Positions 45,733 through 55,900 of a DNA stretch of 64,000 bases are shown piece by piece. Location: positions 1,933,501-1,997,500 of the forward strand of contig OX463782.1 of NCBI GenBank assembly GCA_949825025.1, read 5' to 3'. Both the position numbers and the translations under genes were made by a program. Position 1 is the stretch's first letter, and each line of letters starts with the position of its first letter. The notes beneath the pieces were generated by a model. It had not been told where the DNA came from. It did not search any database and saw only the letters and a program-made list of their open reading frames with translations. The DNA comes from Siphlonurus alternatus (Eukaryota; Arthropoda; Insecta; Ephemeroptera; Siphlonuridae).

Positions 45733-48448
45733 GTCAGTATGCAATGCATACATACCTTTTAGTTTTCTGCGTTCAGTTAGGAATAGGACTTTTCTCCATA
45801 AGGTCGCATAACTTGTATGCATACAAAAACATTTTTGTGTTAACATTGGTCCCCTGTTTTAGATTGAACACGCTGCTGCCAGCCAGGGTCTAGTGATTGC
45901 CGGATATTACCAAGCCAATGAGGGAATTCGCGACTTGGGGTGAGTCAGTTGCAGATCCACATAGATCGTTTGTGTCAGTGCTATGTTTGCTCCCCTAAGT
46001 ATGCATACATTTAAGGATTGCCTAAGCTCGTCTCGCTTACTTGTCACTCATTCGATCCATCATTACTTACGGAACACCCGCCTGTACTACCCGAGGATTT
46101 TGTATATGCATGTACATACATACAAAATCCTCGGGTAGTACCCAAGTAACAAAAGTTTACAAGAATTGAGAGGAAAGCTTTAAGATTAATATATAATAAA
46201 AATCCTCCTGACTGTAAAATTATCAAAATTAGGAATTATTTTGAAGTTATTGATTTGATTTTTAAAGATTTTTTTATAAAAAAATGTACTGTTGACTCAA
46301 GCAGCTGAGATTCATTATTAAATACTTCAGTTAATATATTCCCTCTTTACAGTAACGAGCGGCCAATCCATCGAATTGCTGAGAAAATTGCAGAAAACTA
46401 CAACAATGCTTGTTTTGTAACGGTGAGACTATTATATCTAACTGGTGCGTTTTTATACAACATTTGAATGAAGGATGTGGATCAGATACATTATCAATGA
46501 AGTGCAAGGGTCCAAAGACAGGAAAATTGCATATAGCTCTATAGTGGAAAGGTGTATCAATTTACCTGTGTTTGGGAAAATCATGATTTTTTATGTAAAC
46601 CATCGTCAATCTAACTACATACATACTGTAGTTGCTGAACTAGTTACGTGCTTTAAGGGGCAGAAATAAGTCTTAAAGGTGTACCAAAGTGAATGTACTT
46701 TATTTAGATATTCTGGTAGCTGTGAATTATTTTGTTATTTCTGTGGCTCAATATTTTCGTACGATGGCTAGTTATTTAACAATTAATTCTTTAGTAAAAA
46801 AGTTGAGTCATAGGTGGTTCGTTGGTTGCTTCAAGCCGGCTCGCGGTAGCAGCAGTCGCTGATATGGCGAGAATTTCCCGTGAATTGGGGGAACCTCCTC
46901 TCGCCCCCTTCTTGATGTATCAGCGCCTGTTGCTGCCGCGCGCCGGTTTGAAGAAACCAACTTTTGACTCAACTTTTTTACTAAAAAATTAATTGTAAAA
47001 TAATTAGCCATCGTACAAAAATATTGAGCCACAGGGATAACAAAATAATTCACAGCTACCAGAATATCTAAAAAAATGTATTCACTTTGGCACACCTTTA
47101 AGAATCTAATAGATTATGATGTGTTACTGATCGCAATTTCTTCAGTGTGCTCAAATGCTTCAGCGATTGTCATACCTCTTCTCTCTCAAAAGTTGGAGTG
47201 TGCAACCAATTTTATTCTGTGGGATCTTTACTGATAGTGTTCAAATAACATTAAAAGGTTACTGAGACTAATGTGTAAAAAAATATTAGAGTATGTGATG
47301 CCATCTGTTGCTTTCGTGTGGTAACTGGAGTGTTCTTCCAGCTGGACAACAGACGAGTGACGCTGGCCATGGAGCAAGTCGCCATCACCGTGTCGCAGTG
47401 CGTTGACGGAAAGTGGAAACCCAGAGAGCGTGGCAGGCAAGTCCTAACTCAACGATATATCGTCGTGTTAGAGTCTAGTTCGATGGTCGATACCAGGCAT
47501 CGCCACACTTTTCACAAGGGGCAGTTGCGAGAACTCATGTATTCGGGAGGTGATTGATGGCATCAGTCATCAATTGCCTGACTGAGAGTTCCATAGTTCC
47601 CTCAGTCACAACCAGGCAAATACTTGGATGGATTGCTAATATTGCTATAGGCCATGGCCACCCCATTTTGAAAAGGTCCCACAAAATTCCAAGCAACACT
47701 AGGTCAAGTTGATGATGAACACACTGGGAGTTAAATTCTTTCCCTTGACCAGTCCCCTACAACATGGCTGGGGGAAGGGGGGATAGTAGAATTTTTTGAG
47801 AATCTTTCTTTGTAAATTCAGAATATAAGAGTCGTATCAAACACGAGGTTTATACAACAGTATATTGCTATATTCTGAGGCTACGAATTGTGAAGTTTAA
47901 ATTGGCAAACTACGGCGATATCATAGTGAAACTTCTCAAACAACATGTTGCAACATTCCGTGTTGAGAGTAATATTCTTTTCTAACCTCACAAATTTGGT
48001 TGGAACTTTTTGAACATAAAACACAGAAGTATCTCGGTAGTGTAAGTAAAAAAGATTTCAATTTAAACAAATGTGGTTGTCACAAATAAATTACCATCAG
48101 ACAAATGTTAAATGTCCATGCCTGTAGTTTGTTCATATACAATAGTAAATATAATTTTATTGATGTATTTGTATTTTGTAGCTATTTTTTAGTACAGTAT
48201 TATGTGTTTTCAACGCAAAGACATTTTCTCTAGAATTACATTGTTCTGATTTCAGTGTTGAGCAAGAACGTACGACACTGGAGGCTGTGTCGCTGTTACT
48301 TCAACTGCAGAGCTACGATCAGCTGGTCGACTTCGACAACCATCTCGATAACCCGACGCTCGACTGGACCAACCCTGAGGTCGAGCTCGCCATCAGCCAG
48401 GCGCTCGGGAACGTTGATGAAGATGAAGACAATGAGGACGATGAGTAA
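45538..48448 (+). CDS. EMC8: ER membrane protein complex subunit 8/9 (complete, five exons)
   Basis: Join 45538-45732, 45863-45939, 46353-46422, 47342-47436, 48256-48448; 630 nt, 209 aa, the usual length of the family. EMC8/9 (UPF0172) is a cytosolic MPN-fold subunit of the ER membrane complex, which inserts tail-anchored and multipass proteins. Visible hallmarks are [17 protein letters not shown] at the N terminus, [48 protein letters not shown], and the C-terminal [12 protein letters not shown] followed by an acidic tail. No JAMM zinc-site set (H-x-H...D) is present, as known for this inactive branch. All junction phases agree. Introns 2, 3 and 4 carry repeats (46084-46141, 46672-47103, 47460-47705). 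Arthropods generally carry one EMC8/9 gene, so 8 versus 9 is a naming choice. Confidence 0.95.
45863..45939 (+). CDS. EMC8: EMC8 exon 2
   Basis: Acceptor CCCTGTTTTAG|ATT; encodes [10 protein letters not shown] and [14 protein letters not shown], and ends two bases into a Gly codon at donor GG|GTGAGT. The EHAA segment replaces the metal-binding H-x-H of active JAMM proteases. Confidence 0.95.
46084..46141. repeat. Perfect 22-bp inverted repeat in EMC8 intron 2
   Basis: GTACTACCCGAGGATTTTGT-AT at 46084-46105 and its exact inverse at 46120-46141, 14-nt loop. Confidence 0.85.
46353..46422 (+). CDS. EMC8: EMC8 exon 3
   Basis: Acceptor CTCTTTACAG|TAAC completes the Gly codon; encodes [16 protein letters not shown] and NNACFVT, donor ACG|GTGAGA, phase 0. 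Confidence 0.95.
46672..47103. mobile_element. 430-bp palindromic MITE in EMC8 intron 3
   Basis: TCTTAAAGGTGTACCAAAGT and CACTTTGGCACACCTTTAAG; arms extend ~170 bp each (TATTCTGGTAGCTGTGAATT mirrored). GC-rich centre (CAAGCCGGCTCGCGGTAGCA / TGCTGCCGCGCGCCGGTTTG) is itself inverted. Open frames here are artefacts. Confidence 0.8.
47342..47436 (+). CDS. EMC8: EMC8 exon 4 with a GC-AG donor
   Basis: Acceptor TTCTTCCAG|CTG; encodes [17 protein letters not shown] through WKPRERG and ends AG at CAG|GCAAGT. Only this boundary gives the right phase into exon 5 (AG|T = Ser, then VEQERTT), so intron 4 (47437-48255) starts with GC rather than GT. Confidence 0.9.
47460..47705 (+). mobile_element. tRNA-type SINE in EMC8 intron 4
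   Basis: Same family as 19083-19330: ATTCGGGAGGTGATTGATGG, CTGACTGAGAGTTCCATAGT, CACAACCAGGCAAATAC, GGCCATGGCCACCCC. Starts ~25 bp after the GC donor. Confidence 0.75.
48256..48448 (+). CDS. EMC8: EMC8 exon 5 and stop
   Basis: Acceptor TGATTTCAG|TGTT; encodes [20 protein letters not shown], the [12 protein letters not shown] block and an acidic [10 protein letters not shown] tail, TAA at 48446-48448. Confidence 0.95.
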
Positions 48449-48479
48449 TTGAGCGACAGTGTCTGTCTCTCAGTCAGCC

Positions 48480-48660
48480 CAGGGGCGGATCTAGCTCGGG
48501 GGGGGGGGGGGGGGCAGTGCCCTATCCCGTAATGTTAAAATTTTGAGTGGGAGGGGGGCGACGGGTGGGGAGTAATAACACCTTCAATGTATTTTGGGAC
48601 CTTTTAGGGGGGGGAGGGTGATCGCCCCCATAGCCCCCCCCCCCCCTGGATCCGCTTTTG
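48480..48660. mobile_element. Family F hAT-like MITE in the EMC8 3' UTR
   Basis: CAGGGGCGGATCTAGC ... CTGGATCCGCTTTTG, flanked by AGTCAGCC and AATCAGCC (7 of 8 match). Starts 31 nt after the EMC8 stop; contains long G and C runs able to pair. Confidence 0.8.
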
Positions 48661-48971
48661 AATCAGCCTGTGTGTGTGAAACATCAGAAGAAGGAGAAGG
48701 GGGAAGAGGGGATCGAAAGCATTGAGTTTAATGTTATCAGTTTTGAATGAAAGGAAGGTGGTAGGGGAGGAAAGATACTTTTATTAAATGAAAACAACAG
48801 CTATAGCCTCCTCTAAATGTGCTCCTAGCTCTAGGGTGCTGATGGTACTCATTCATTTAGATTTTAATAGGAAAATACATATTTAATTTATTACACTGTA
48901 TATATAGCATCTAAGAACTGTGTTGCTAGTTATTGTGTGGTCCTTTTAAATGGTGTACCTTTCTTTTGCTA

Positions 48972-48977
48972 AATAAA
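48972..48977 (+). terminator. Poly(A) signal of EMC8
   Basis: AATAAA 524 nt after the stop; the 3' UTR before it contains the hAT-like insertion 48480-48660. Confidence 0.6.
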
Positions 48978-49616
48978 TCATGCTAGTTGGTTTTTTGCGT
49001 TTGAGCATCTAGTTTATAGTTAGAAATTACTGCAGCACCATTTTTATATTTGCCTGTAATTTTTATAATTTTTGTTATTTTATCTTGTTTGAAAAAATTT
49101 CAAATTCTATTTTAACCCACAAATATGTTGTAAAATGCAAATCATATTGCAAAATTTAACCTTAAATTACTAGCCTAGTAAAAATAATATATAATACATA
49201 TTCCATTATAAAATTTATTAACACAAAATATTTAATATGTTTGTATGTGATTACATAATGTAATTTATCAATAATTGTTGAATAAAATGTTTTATAATCA
49301 ATACATATGTTTATACTTTAAAGTATGTAAGTGACTTTACAATCAGTTTCTATAAATTGATTTGGTATGCAATATATGTACACCTCTAGACATGACAAAT
49401 GTTATCTGCCTCCCTTGCTAGAGCTGTAATAAATAATAGAGCTGTAGTTCCAACTGACAAAGAGATGCAGATGTTCAATTTTCGGTTATTCGAGGTAAGA
49501 AGATCACCCGGTCTAGCCATATCAAAAAGAGTGGTTCACCACTCACTCCTCCGAAAATGCTCACAAGAAAACGGTTAAAGTTCGTGATGTCCTGGGGGGC
49601 CTTCAAATAACACCAC

Positions 49617-49872
49617 TTAAGGTAGAGAAAACGAGACGATTTTTTTAAATTAAATTCTTAGTTTGTCTCTCCATGGGAAAGCTCTATGCTGAAAATTAAA
49701 AAAATTAATTAAAAAAAAATTGGCTCGCTAAATTGTTTTGAAATTTTTTCTATGGCTTTTAAGCACTAATATCTGTCTCTCAAAAAAATTTCAGAATTTT
49801 TGTGAATTTGTTCAGGTTTACATGTTAATCAAAGGGAAGTACGTCAAACAGCTGTTTGGCGCTATCTCTATC
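49617..49872. mobile_element. Family G MITE, internally deleted
   Basis: TTAAGGTAGAG then straight to AAACGAGACGATTTTTTTAA; right arm complete to CAGCTGTTTGGCGCTATCTC. Confidence 0.78.
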
Positions 49873-50007
49873 TCGTAAACTTAGCCTAAGACTGTCTTAA
49901 TTTTAGAACTGTTGAAATTTGTGTTATTTGAATTGAAGACCCCCCAGAGGTATACATTATTGTGATGAAAAATGTTGCACTATAAATTATTTAGTATCAA
50001 TTGGGTA

Positions 50008-50407
50008 AGAGCGTGGCGCAGTGCATTGACCAGTTCTCGTTAGATCACCGAAGTCAGGCTACGTCGAGCGTGGTTAGTACTTGGATGGGTGACCGTTTCA
50101 AGTAAAAAATACGCTGCTCCCTCCCTGGGGTAAATTCATCTTGCTTTCCACCCAGTGCAGTGATGCACTTGTGTGTGGTTCCCCAGGCTTTGGACATTGC
50201 TTTGGTCCATTGAGAAAAAGTAGAGGTGTCCGTCCTGACTGAGGTTTTCCACGGTTCCCTCAGTCTCACCTCAGCGAATGCTGGGACGCGTAAGCATGCA
50301 GGCCGTGGCCACTATCCGTTCCCTACCTTATCCCTACCCAGTACCCCGCCGCGAGCTGTAAGCTCTTAGGGGTGTATCCTTGTAAAAAAAAAAAAAAAAA
50401 AAAAAAA
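50008..50407 (+). mobile_element. 5S-headed SINE, well preserved
   Basis: Same element as 44535-44932 with a 22-nt A-tail (50384-50407). The high identity of the two copies indicates recent insertion of at least one. Confidence 0.9.
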
Positions 50408-52737
50408 TAGTATGTGATAAAGTAGGTTGAGTTTGCAACATTTTTATTTTGAAGGTAACAAAAAGTTGCATGCATTGTCAATGCCACTGTATTACAGTAA
50501 AAACTTGTTATTACGTAACTTGTTATAAGGTAAAAACTCGATATTGAGTAACGGAGTAAAGGTCCCGTAAAAAATAATTAGTATTGCAGGTATAGGAAAA
50601 ACTTGATATAAGGTATACTCGATATAAGGTAAACCTAATTTTCTGGGTCCCTTGACTTTACGAACAAGTTTTTACTGTATACCTTTTACTTACCTGGACA
50701 ATAAATTGAAATTGCTCTTTTATACAGTAGTAACTGTATTGTATCTATATATTTGAATTGCAACAAGCAGACATATTGTTTATTCTTAAAGAGGGCAGAG
50801 GGGAAATTTTGTTTAATGTTCATTAACACTCAATTGGCATTGAAATTAAAATTAATTTACCATTGGTACTATTTACCTGGGGTTAATAGCATTTTGAGTT
50901 AGTTGTATTTGCCGGGGCACCAACTACATACATATTTCTTCATTGCTTTGGTTGAGGTTGTACCTTGTACCTCTCATTTCTGAGCTACTATATTTACAGA
51001 ATTACTAGGATTTACATTAATTTTTTACATATAATCCCTCGTCACAGAATAATGAGCTATCTGCCCACCATGATCTCTCATTGAAATAATAAGCTATCTG
51101 CTATATCAGGTGAGTGCAATATTGTGCTTTATTTTATACCTATTTATAGCTAATAATTGATGTACTCACTTGAAATAGATATATCTCATTACTGCAATGA
51201 AATTGAGGTAAGTACGCGTAGTAGCTCATTATTCTGGACGAAGAACGATATGTATAGGAGATTCAGGCAAGCCAATTTGGATAAAGTATTATAGAATACT
51301 TGTAGGAAAACAAAAAAAAAATAAATAAATAAAAAATAAATAAATGTGCCTCGATCTATATAATACGTATATATTATATATTATGTTCATCATACAGACA
51401 AATAATTGGGAGTTCTCTTAAAAAGTTAACAAATGTTTAAAAAGTATGTACCCTGCATGGTTATTATTTATGATTTAATTAAACAAAAGGATCGAAATTT
51501 ACCCATAAAGAATAATTGAATATTTTATCAGTTATTGAACTGATAAGAAACAATTGTAAATACAAAAAAAATATATTTAATAGTCCATCTAAAATAATTA
51601 CCATATAATATATAATGGTAATTACCTTGTTTACAGATATAAAGAAAACCACTGTTATTCTAAAGTTTCTTACATTACCTGTGCAATAAATAAATTGTTG
51701 ATTTCTCTTTTACAGCACACCATACATTCGTCCAGTGCTGAATTATAAAAAGTACGAGTCATAGAATCTAAATCATATAGCATTTGCAAGTTAACTATAA
51801 TTCTAAAGTAAAATCACGAACATTAACTGTTTATTTGAAATAATTATGTCAGAAAACACTAATAATAGTTGCATATACTGTAATATATTATATGAATGTA
51901 TTAAATATAAAAATGCTTTGAAGATGGTCAAACTGTAGATATAAATTAATATTTTACAAAGTACGAAGGTAATGAAAACATTAAATTAAGAAAAATACAT
52001 GGATGTTGTAAATATAATAAGTACCACTCTTTATTGTTTATATATTTTTGTTCACATACATAAAACATTTATATTGTATAATAGCATACATTCATCCCAT
52101 TTCTAATTCTATATGGGCACACATAAAAAAATATCATCCATACACATTGTGGTCATGAAAATATTAAAATTAAAACTAATTGTTTATATATAATTAATTC
52201 TTCATTATGCTTTTTTTTTAAATTTTACAAGCATTAAATATTAACATTATGAGTCAAAAAAATTAAAGTCATTGAGAGTAAAAAGCGATATAAAAAAAAA
52301 AAAAAAAATGGTTACATTCAGTAGAAAAAAACTCTTAGCAAAATATATTGAATAATATTTGGAGAGCACTCGTTTTTCTTTATTAATAATATTATTTATT
52401 GGTGCCACTTTTAACATAGAGGCTTGTTTCTCCCTGATAATGAACAGGCATTTTCTTTTTTGCCACGTAATCTTTTTTTTTATCAAAATTAAGGGAATTA
52501 TATTTATTTATTCTAAAATTAATTATATCCAGGGAACCAAGGTTATAAATAATTTTATTATAACTCTGTCTTATAAAACAAAAAACAAATGACTTCAACA
52601 ATATTTTTAACTAATTCTATATAATGTTTTATTATAAAAACAGAGTTATATTAAATTATATATTAGGTGTATGATACATTTAAAAAAAAATATATATTAA
52701 CAATTACTTTGTTTAGCATGCAAATATTAATTGTTTA
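50408..52737. other. Region between the convergent EMC8 and GCC2/EGF genes
   Basis: AT-rich with one family C element (51043) and simple A/T runs; no gene seen. Confidence 0.45.
51043..51250. mobile_element. Family C palindromic element
   Basis: TCGTCACAGAATAATGAGCT to AGCTCATTATTCTGGACGAA. Confidence 0.78.
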
Positions 52738-52827
52738 TAAAAATTTTATTGAAAAATATGTAGAGGGATGAGTATGAAAGTTTTTTAATGGTAACGTCAG
52801 TTTCCTGGATAAAACTGAAAGGACAAA

Positions 52828-52915
52828 ATGTAAGCTTTGTTCTGATTGGCTTACAAAAAGTAAGCTTCATTCTGATTGGCTCACGATGATTGAGTTTATT
52901 TGTCCTGATTGGCTG
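52828..52915. repeat. Short tandem repeat with three TGATTGGCT (CCAAT-type) units
   Basis: TGATTGGCT at 52843, 52873 and 52906; the first two lie in 30-bp direct repeats (TAAGCTTNRTTCTGATTGGC). They fall in the 3' UTR or just beyond the poly(A) signal of the minus-strand gene. Confidence 0.6.
52895..52900 (-). terminator. Poly(A) signal of the GCC2/EGF gene
   Basis: AATAAA on the minus strand 38 nt after the stop; a second AATAAA lies at 52750-52745. Confidence 0.5.
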
Positions 52916-52937
52916 TTGAGCATTCATCAGATTTCAC

Positions 52938-52972
52938 TCACTGCCCCTCGCTGTCGCTGTTGTCGCTCTTGT
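52938..52972 (-). CDS. GCC2/EGF gene, 35-nt terminal exon
   Basis: Acceptor TGTGATTGTTACAG|AC; G|AC restores phase and encodes [11 protein letters not shown] then TGA at 52940-52938. A short acidic Ser/Asp tail is a credible natural C terminus. It lies 2 kb from the previous exon, beyond a cluster of palindromic repeats. Confidence 0.7.
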
Positions 52973-55900
52973 CTGTAACAATCACAAAAATGTTGTCAGC
53001 ACGGTACTTTTCACAGCTAGTTCTGTTTTTGTTTTTTTAAGGATTCACCGGCCCTATGAGCATCTATATAAAATATCAAGTATACAAATTCAAGCTAGTT
53101 TTTCAGTTATGAATTTTTAAAATTGACTCATTTAATATGGAAAAGTGGAACCCCCATGTTAAACTAGCCAAATTAATACTTGCATTGAAAAAATACATAA
53201 TTGAAAGATGCTATTCAAATATACAAAAGCATTGTTCATTTAACCAACAGGATGAAGTATTTTTTTAAAATATTTCCAACTAAAGCTCTTTATGTACTAT
53301 TGGTTATCATTGAAATAAAAAAAAAGAGGATTGTTAAATATTTCCTTTTTATTTTTTTTTTTTTTCGCATGTTGCAAAATTGTAATTAAAATTCAAAGTC
53401 CTCAGTTTGCCCTCTAAGTTTGAATGGGCATGGGATTATTATTTTAAGAAATTGCTCAATTTTACCGAATTCAGATTAATATAAATAATAAACATCCAGG
53501 AATTTTTAAATTGAACTTAAATTAAAATTAATTTTGCTGGATTAAATAAAGTTATTGTAATACATATTTTTCTTTACTATTAATATATAAATTAAATAAT
53601 AAAGATAAATAATTATATACAGATAGAAATAATTATGGGAGGTAATTACATGCAGAGTTGTTGTTATTTTTTTAAGATGAGAGACAAAAACTTATTTTTA
53701 ATTTATGAAGTTGATGAAAGAAATTAAGTAAATTAAACAGAAAATTAATTAAAAATACACCACAAAAACGTCACTCCTGCCTGACTTTCATGCTGTCTTT
53801 GTTAGAAAAATAGAAGTAGATTTTATATTCTGGTAAAAAATAAAGCACCCATTTCATTCCCTCTGGAAATAGCCGGAAGTGTATGGGTTCTGACTTTCCT
53901 GTTTTCATTTCAGCATTGAAATTTCAAACAGGGTTCAATACTTCTTATTATAAAGCCCTTTGATTCAAAACTGAATTAAAAACAGAATTTACATTTATGG
54001 CTACTTTCAGACGGATATCGTATTAATTAGACTTTAATCATTTCAAAAATCACGTCAAATACGATTAGAATTGCAAAACTCCTTAAATATATGCAACTTA
54101 TCGTTATTTGATGTACGCCGGATTGCCTATATATTAGGATACATGGAAATAAAAATGGCGGCTTTGAATTGATTTTTATGTACACGTACAAAACCTTAAT
54201 TAATAATTAATATATATTGCCCCTCGCGTCCATAATAATGAGCTATCTGTATTTCCATGATTGAGTGCTATAATGAGCTGTCCGCTACTTCAGGTATATA
54301 GCTTTATGTTACAGCTCATAGTTACAGAAAGCTTATATATGCATTGTTATGCATAATCTGCATGGTAGACAAATAGCTTATAAACAAGAGATGATACTTT
54401 GATTAGATAATTATGATGCTTATTTTTTTATGAATAATGATTTGAAAGCTAAAAGATGAAAAAGTTTAAAAAAAACTCCGTTATCCCTCGTCCGTAATAA
54501 TGAGCTATTTGCTACCACGATCTCATATACAATATAATGAGCTATCTGCAATAATGACGAGTGCTGCAAATATTTATAAAATAAAGTTCATTGTTGCGCT
54601 CACTAGCAGATATCTATATCGTCCGGAATAATGAGCTATCTGCTCATCATGATTTTGTTGCAATAATGATCTGCAGTCTGCTCCTTCAGGTGAGCGCAAT
54701 TATGAGCTGTATATCGGTATAAATTAAAGCTAAAAATTGTGTTCACCTGAGATATAGCAGACGACAGCTCATTATTGCAACGAGATCATGGTAGGCAGAT
54801 AGCTCATTATTACGGACGAGGGACGATATATAATTGCACATGAGATCGATCGTGGTACCAGATAGCTCTTTGTTGCGACCGAGGGACTGTATTAATTGGT
54901 GCAGCTAGGGTGCAAGTTGAGTGCGATTAGTTGGTATATAATTAAGTTTGCTCACGGCAGTGTCCGCACCTTTCTTGGCAGGGTAGGCGTGGCGTTTGAG
55001 ACGGTCGTAAAGGTCGTCCTTGGTTCCGTACAGGCTGGCGTTTGAGCGTGCAAGACTGTTCATCTTGCCGCCCCCACCCCCGCCTCCACCGCCTCCGTTG
55101 TGAAGACTTTCTGAGAACAACACAGGGTGACGGTCAAACTTCTGGAAGTTTGGGGAGGGGGTTGTAAGAATTTAATAACTGGGGGGGGGGATTTTCATCT
55201 TAAAATTAGAATAAATGCAATGACAACAATAAAAATGATAAGAATTTGTGAAGGAAATTCCGAAACACTCTTTCTCTCCTCCTGCACTATAGTAAAACTA
55301 GCGTGATTGCTGCATTAATTAATGAAAATATATTTTTAAATTTTTTCATGATGATAAAATTAAAAGATATGATGATAGTAGTTAGAATAAATATAATTAA
55401 CATGTATTAAGAACAGTTTTAATGAGTTCCGGCTACTGCCTTTAAGAAATAACACAGAACATGTGATAAACAAGGCTGCAAGTTGGGAATTTTCCAAGAT
55501 GAAGCGTGTACCTCGCTAGTCAAGTGAGCCTCACCTTTCATGTAAGTCTCATTGTAGAAGTTAGGCATCTCCCAGCCGTCCTCCTCATCGTCGTAGTAGT
55601 GAGCGTATGTAGAGTGGTGAGAGGGAGCGATCGACTCTGCGTACGGGGCCGGAGCTCCGTAGTAGAAGTTGACCGCTGAGCCGGCCTGGTCGCCGTTAGC
55701 AGCCGGAGCCATCAACTTCTTGGGCTCGCGTTTGTGAGTCGACCTGAACGTAAACATAAGTTGAAATAATTTCAAACGTTTTTTTCCCTCATATTTTAGA
55801 AGAAAAAATAGGTGAAAAGCTGAGATTACGTATTTTTTCCGTCTTATTAATAAGCATGCATGAAATGTTTTCTACACTTGAAGAAGGGGCATTCAAAAAG

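Noticed and set aside
46808..47095. 95-aa minus-strand ORF in EMC8 intron 3
   Set aside because: Falls inside the 430-bp palindromic MITE.
50054..50269. 71-aa minus ORF (also 764-964, 43201-43470)
   Set aside because: Antisense or in-frame readings of SINEs.
55419..55534. Extension of the cytoplasmic exon past 55535
   Set aside because: Open frame continues, but the donor AAAG|GTGAGG and phase match to 55110 show it is intronic, and a family K fragment lies there.
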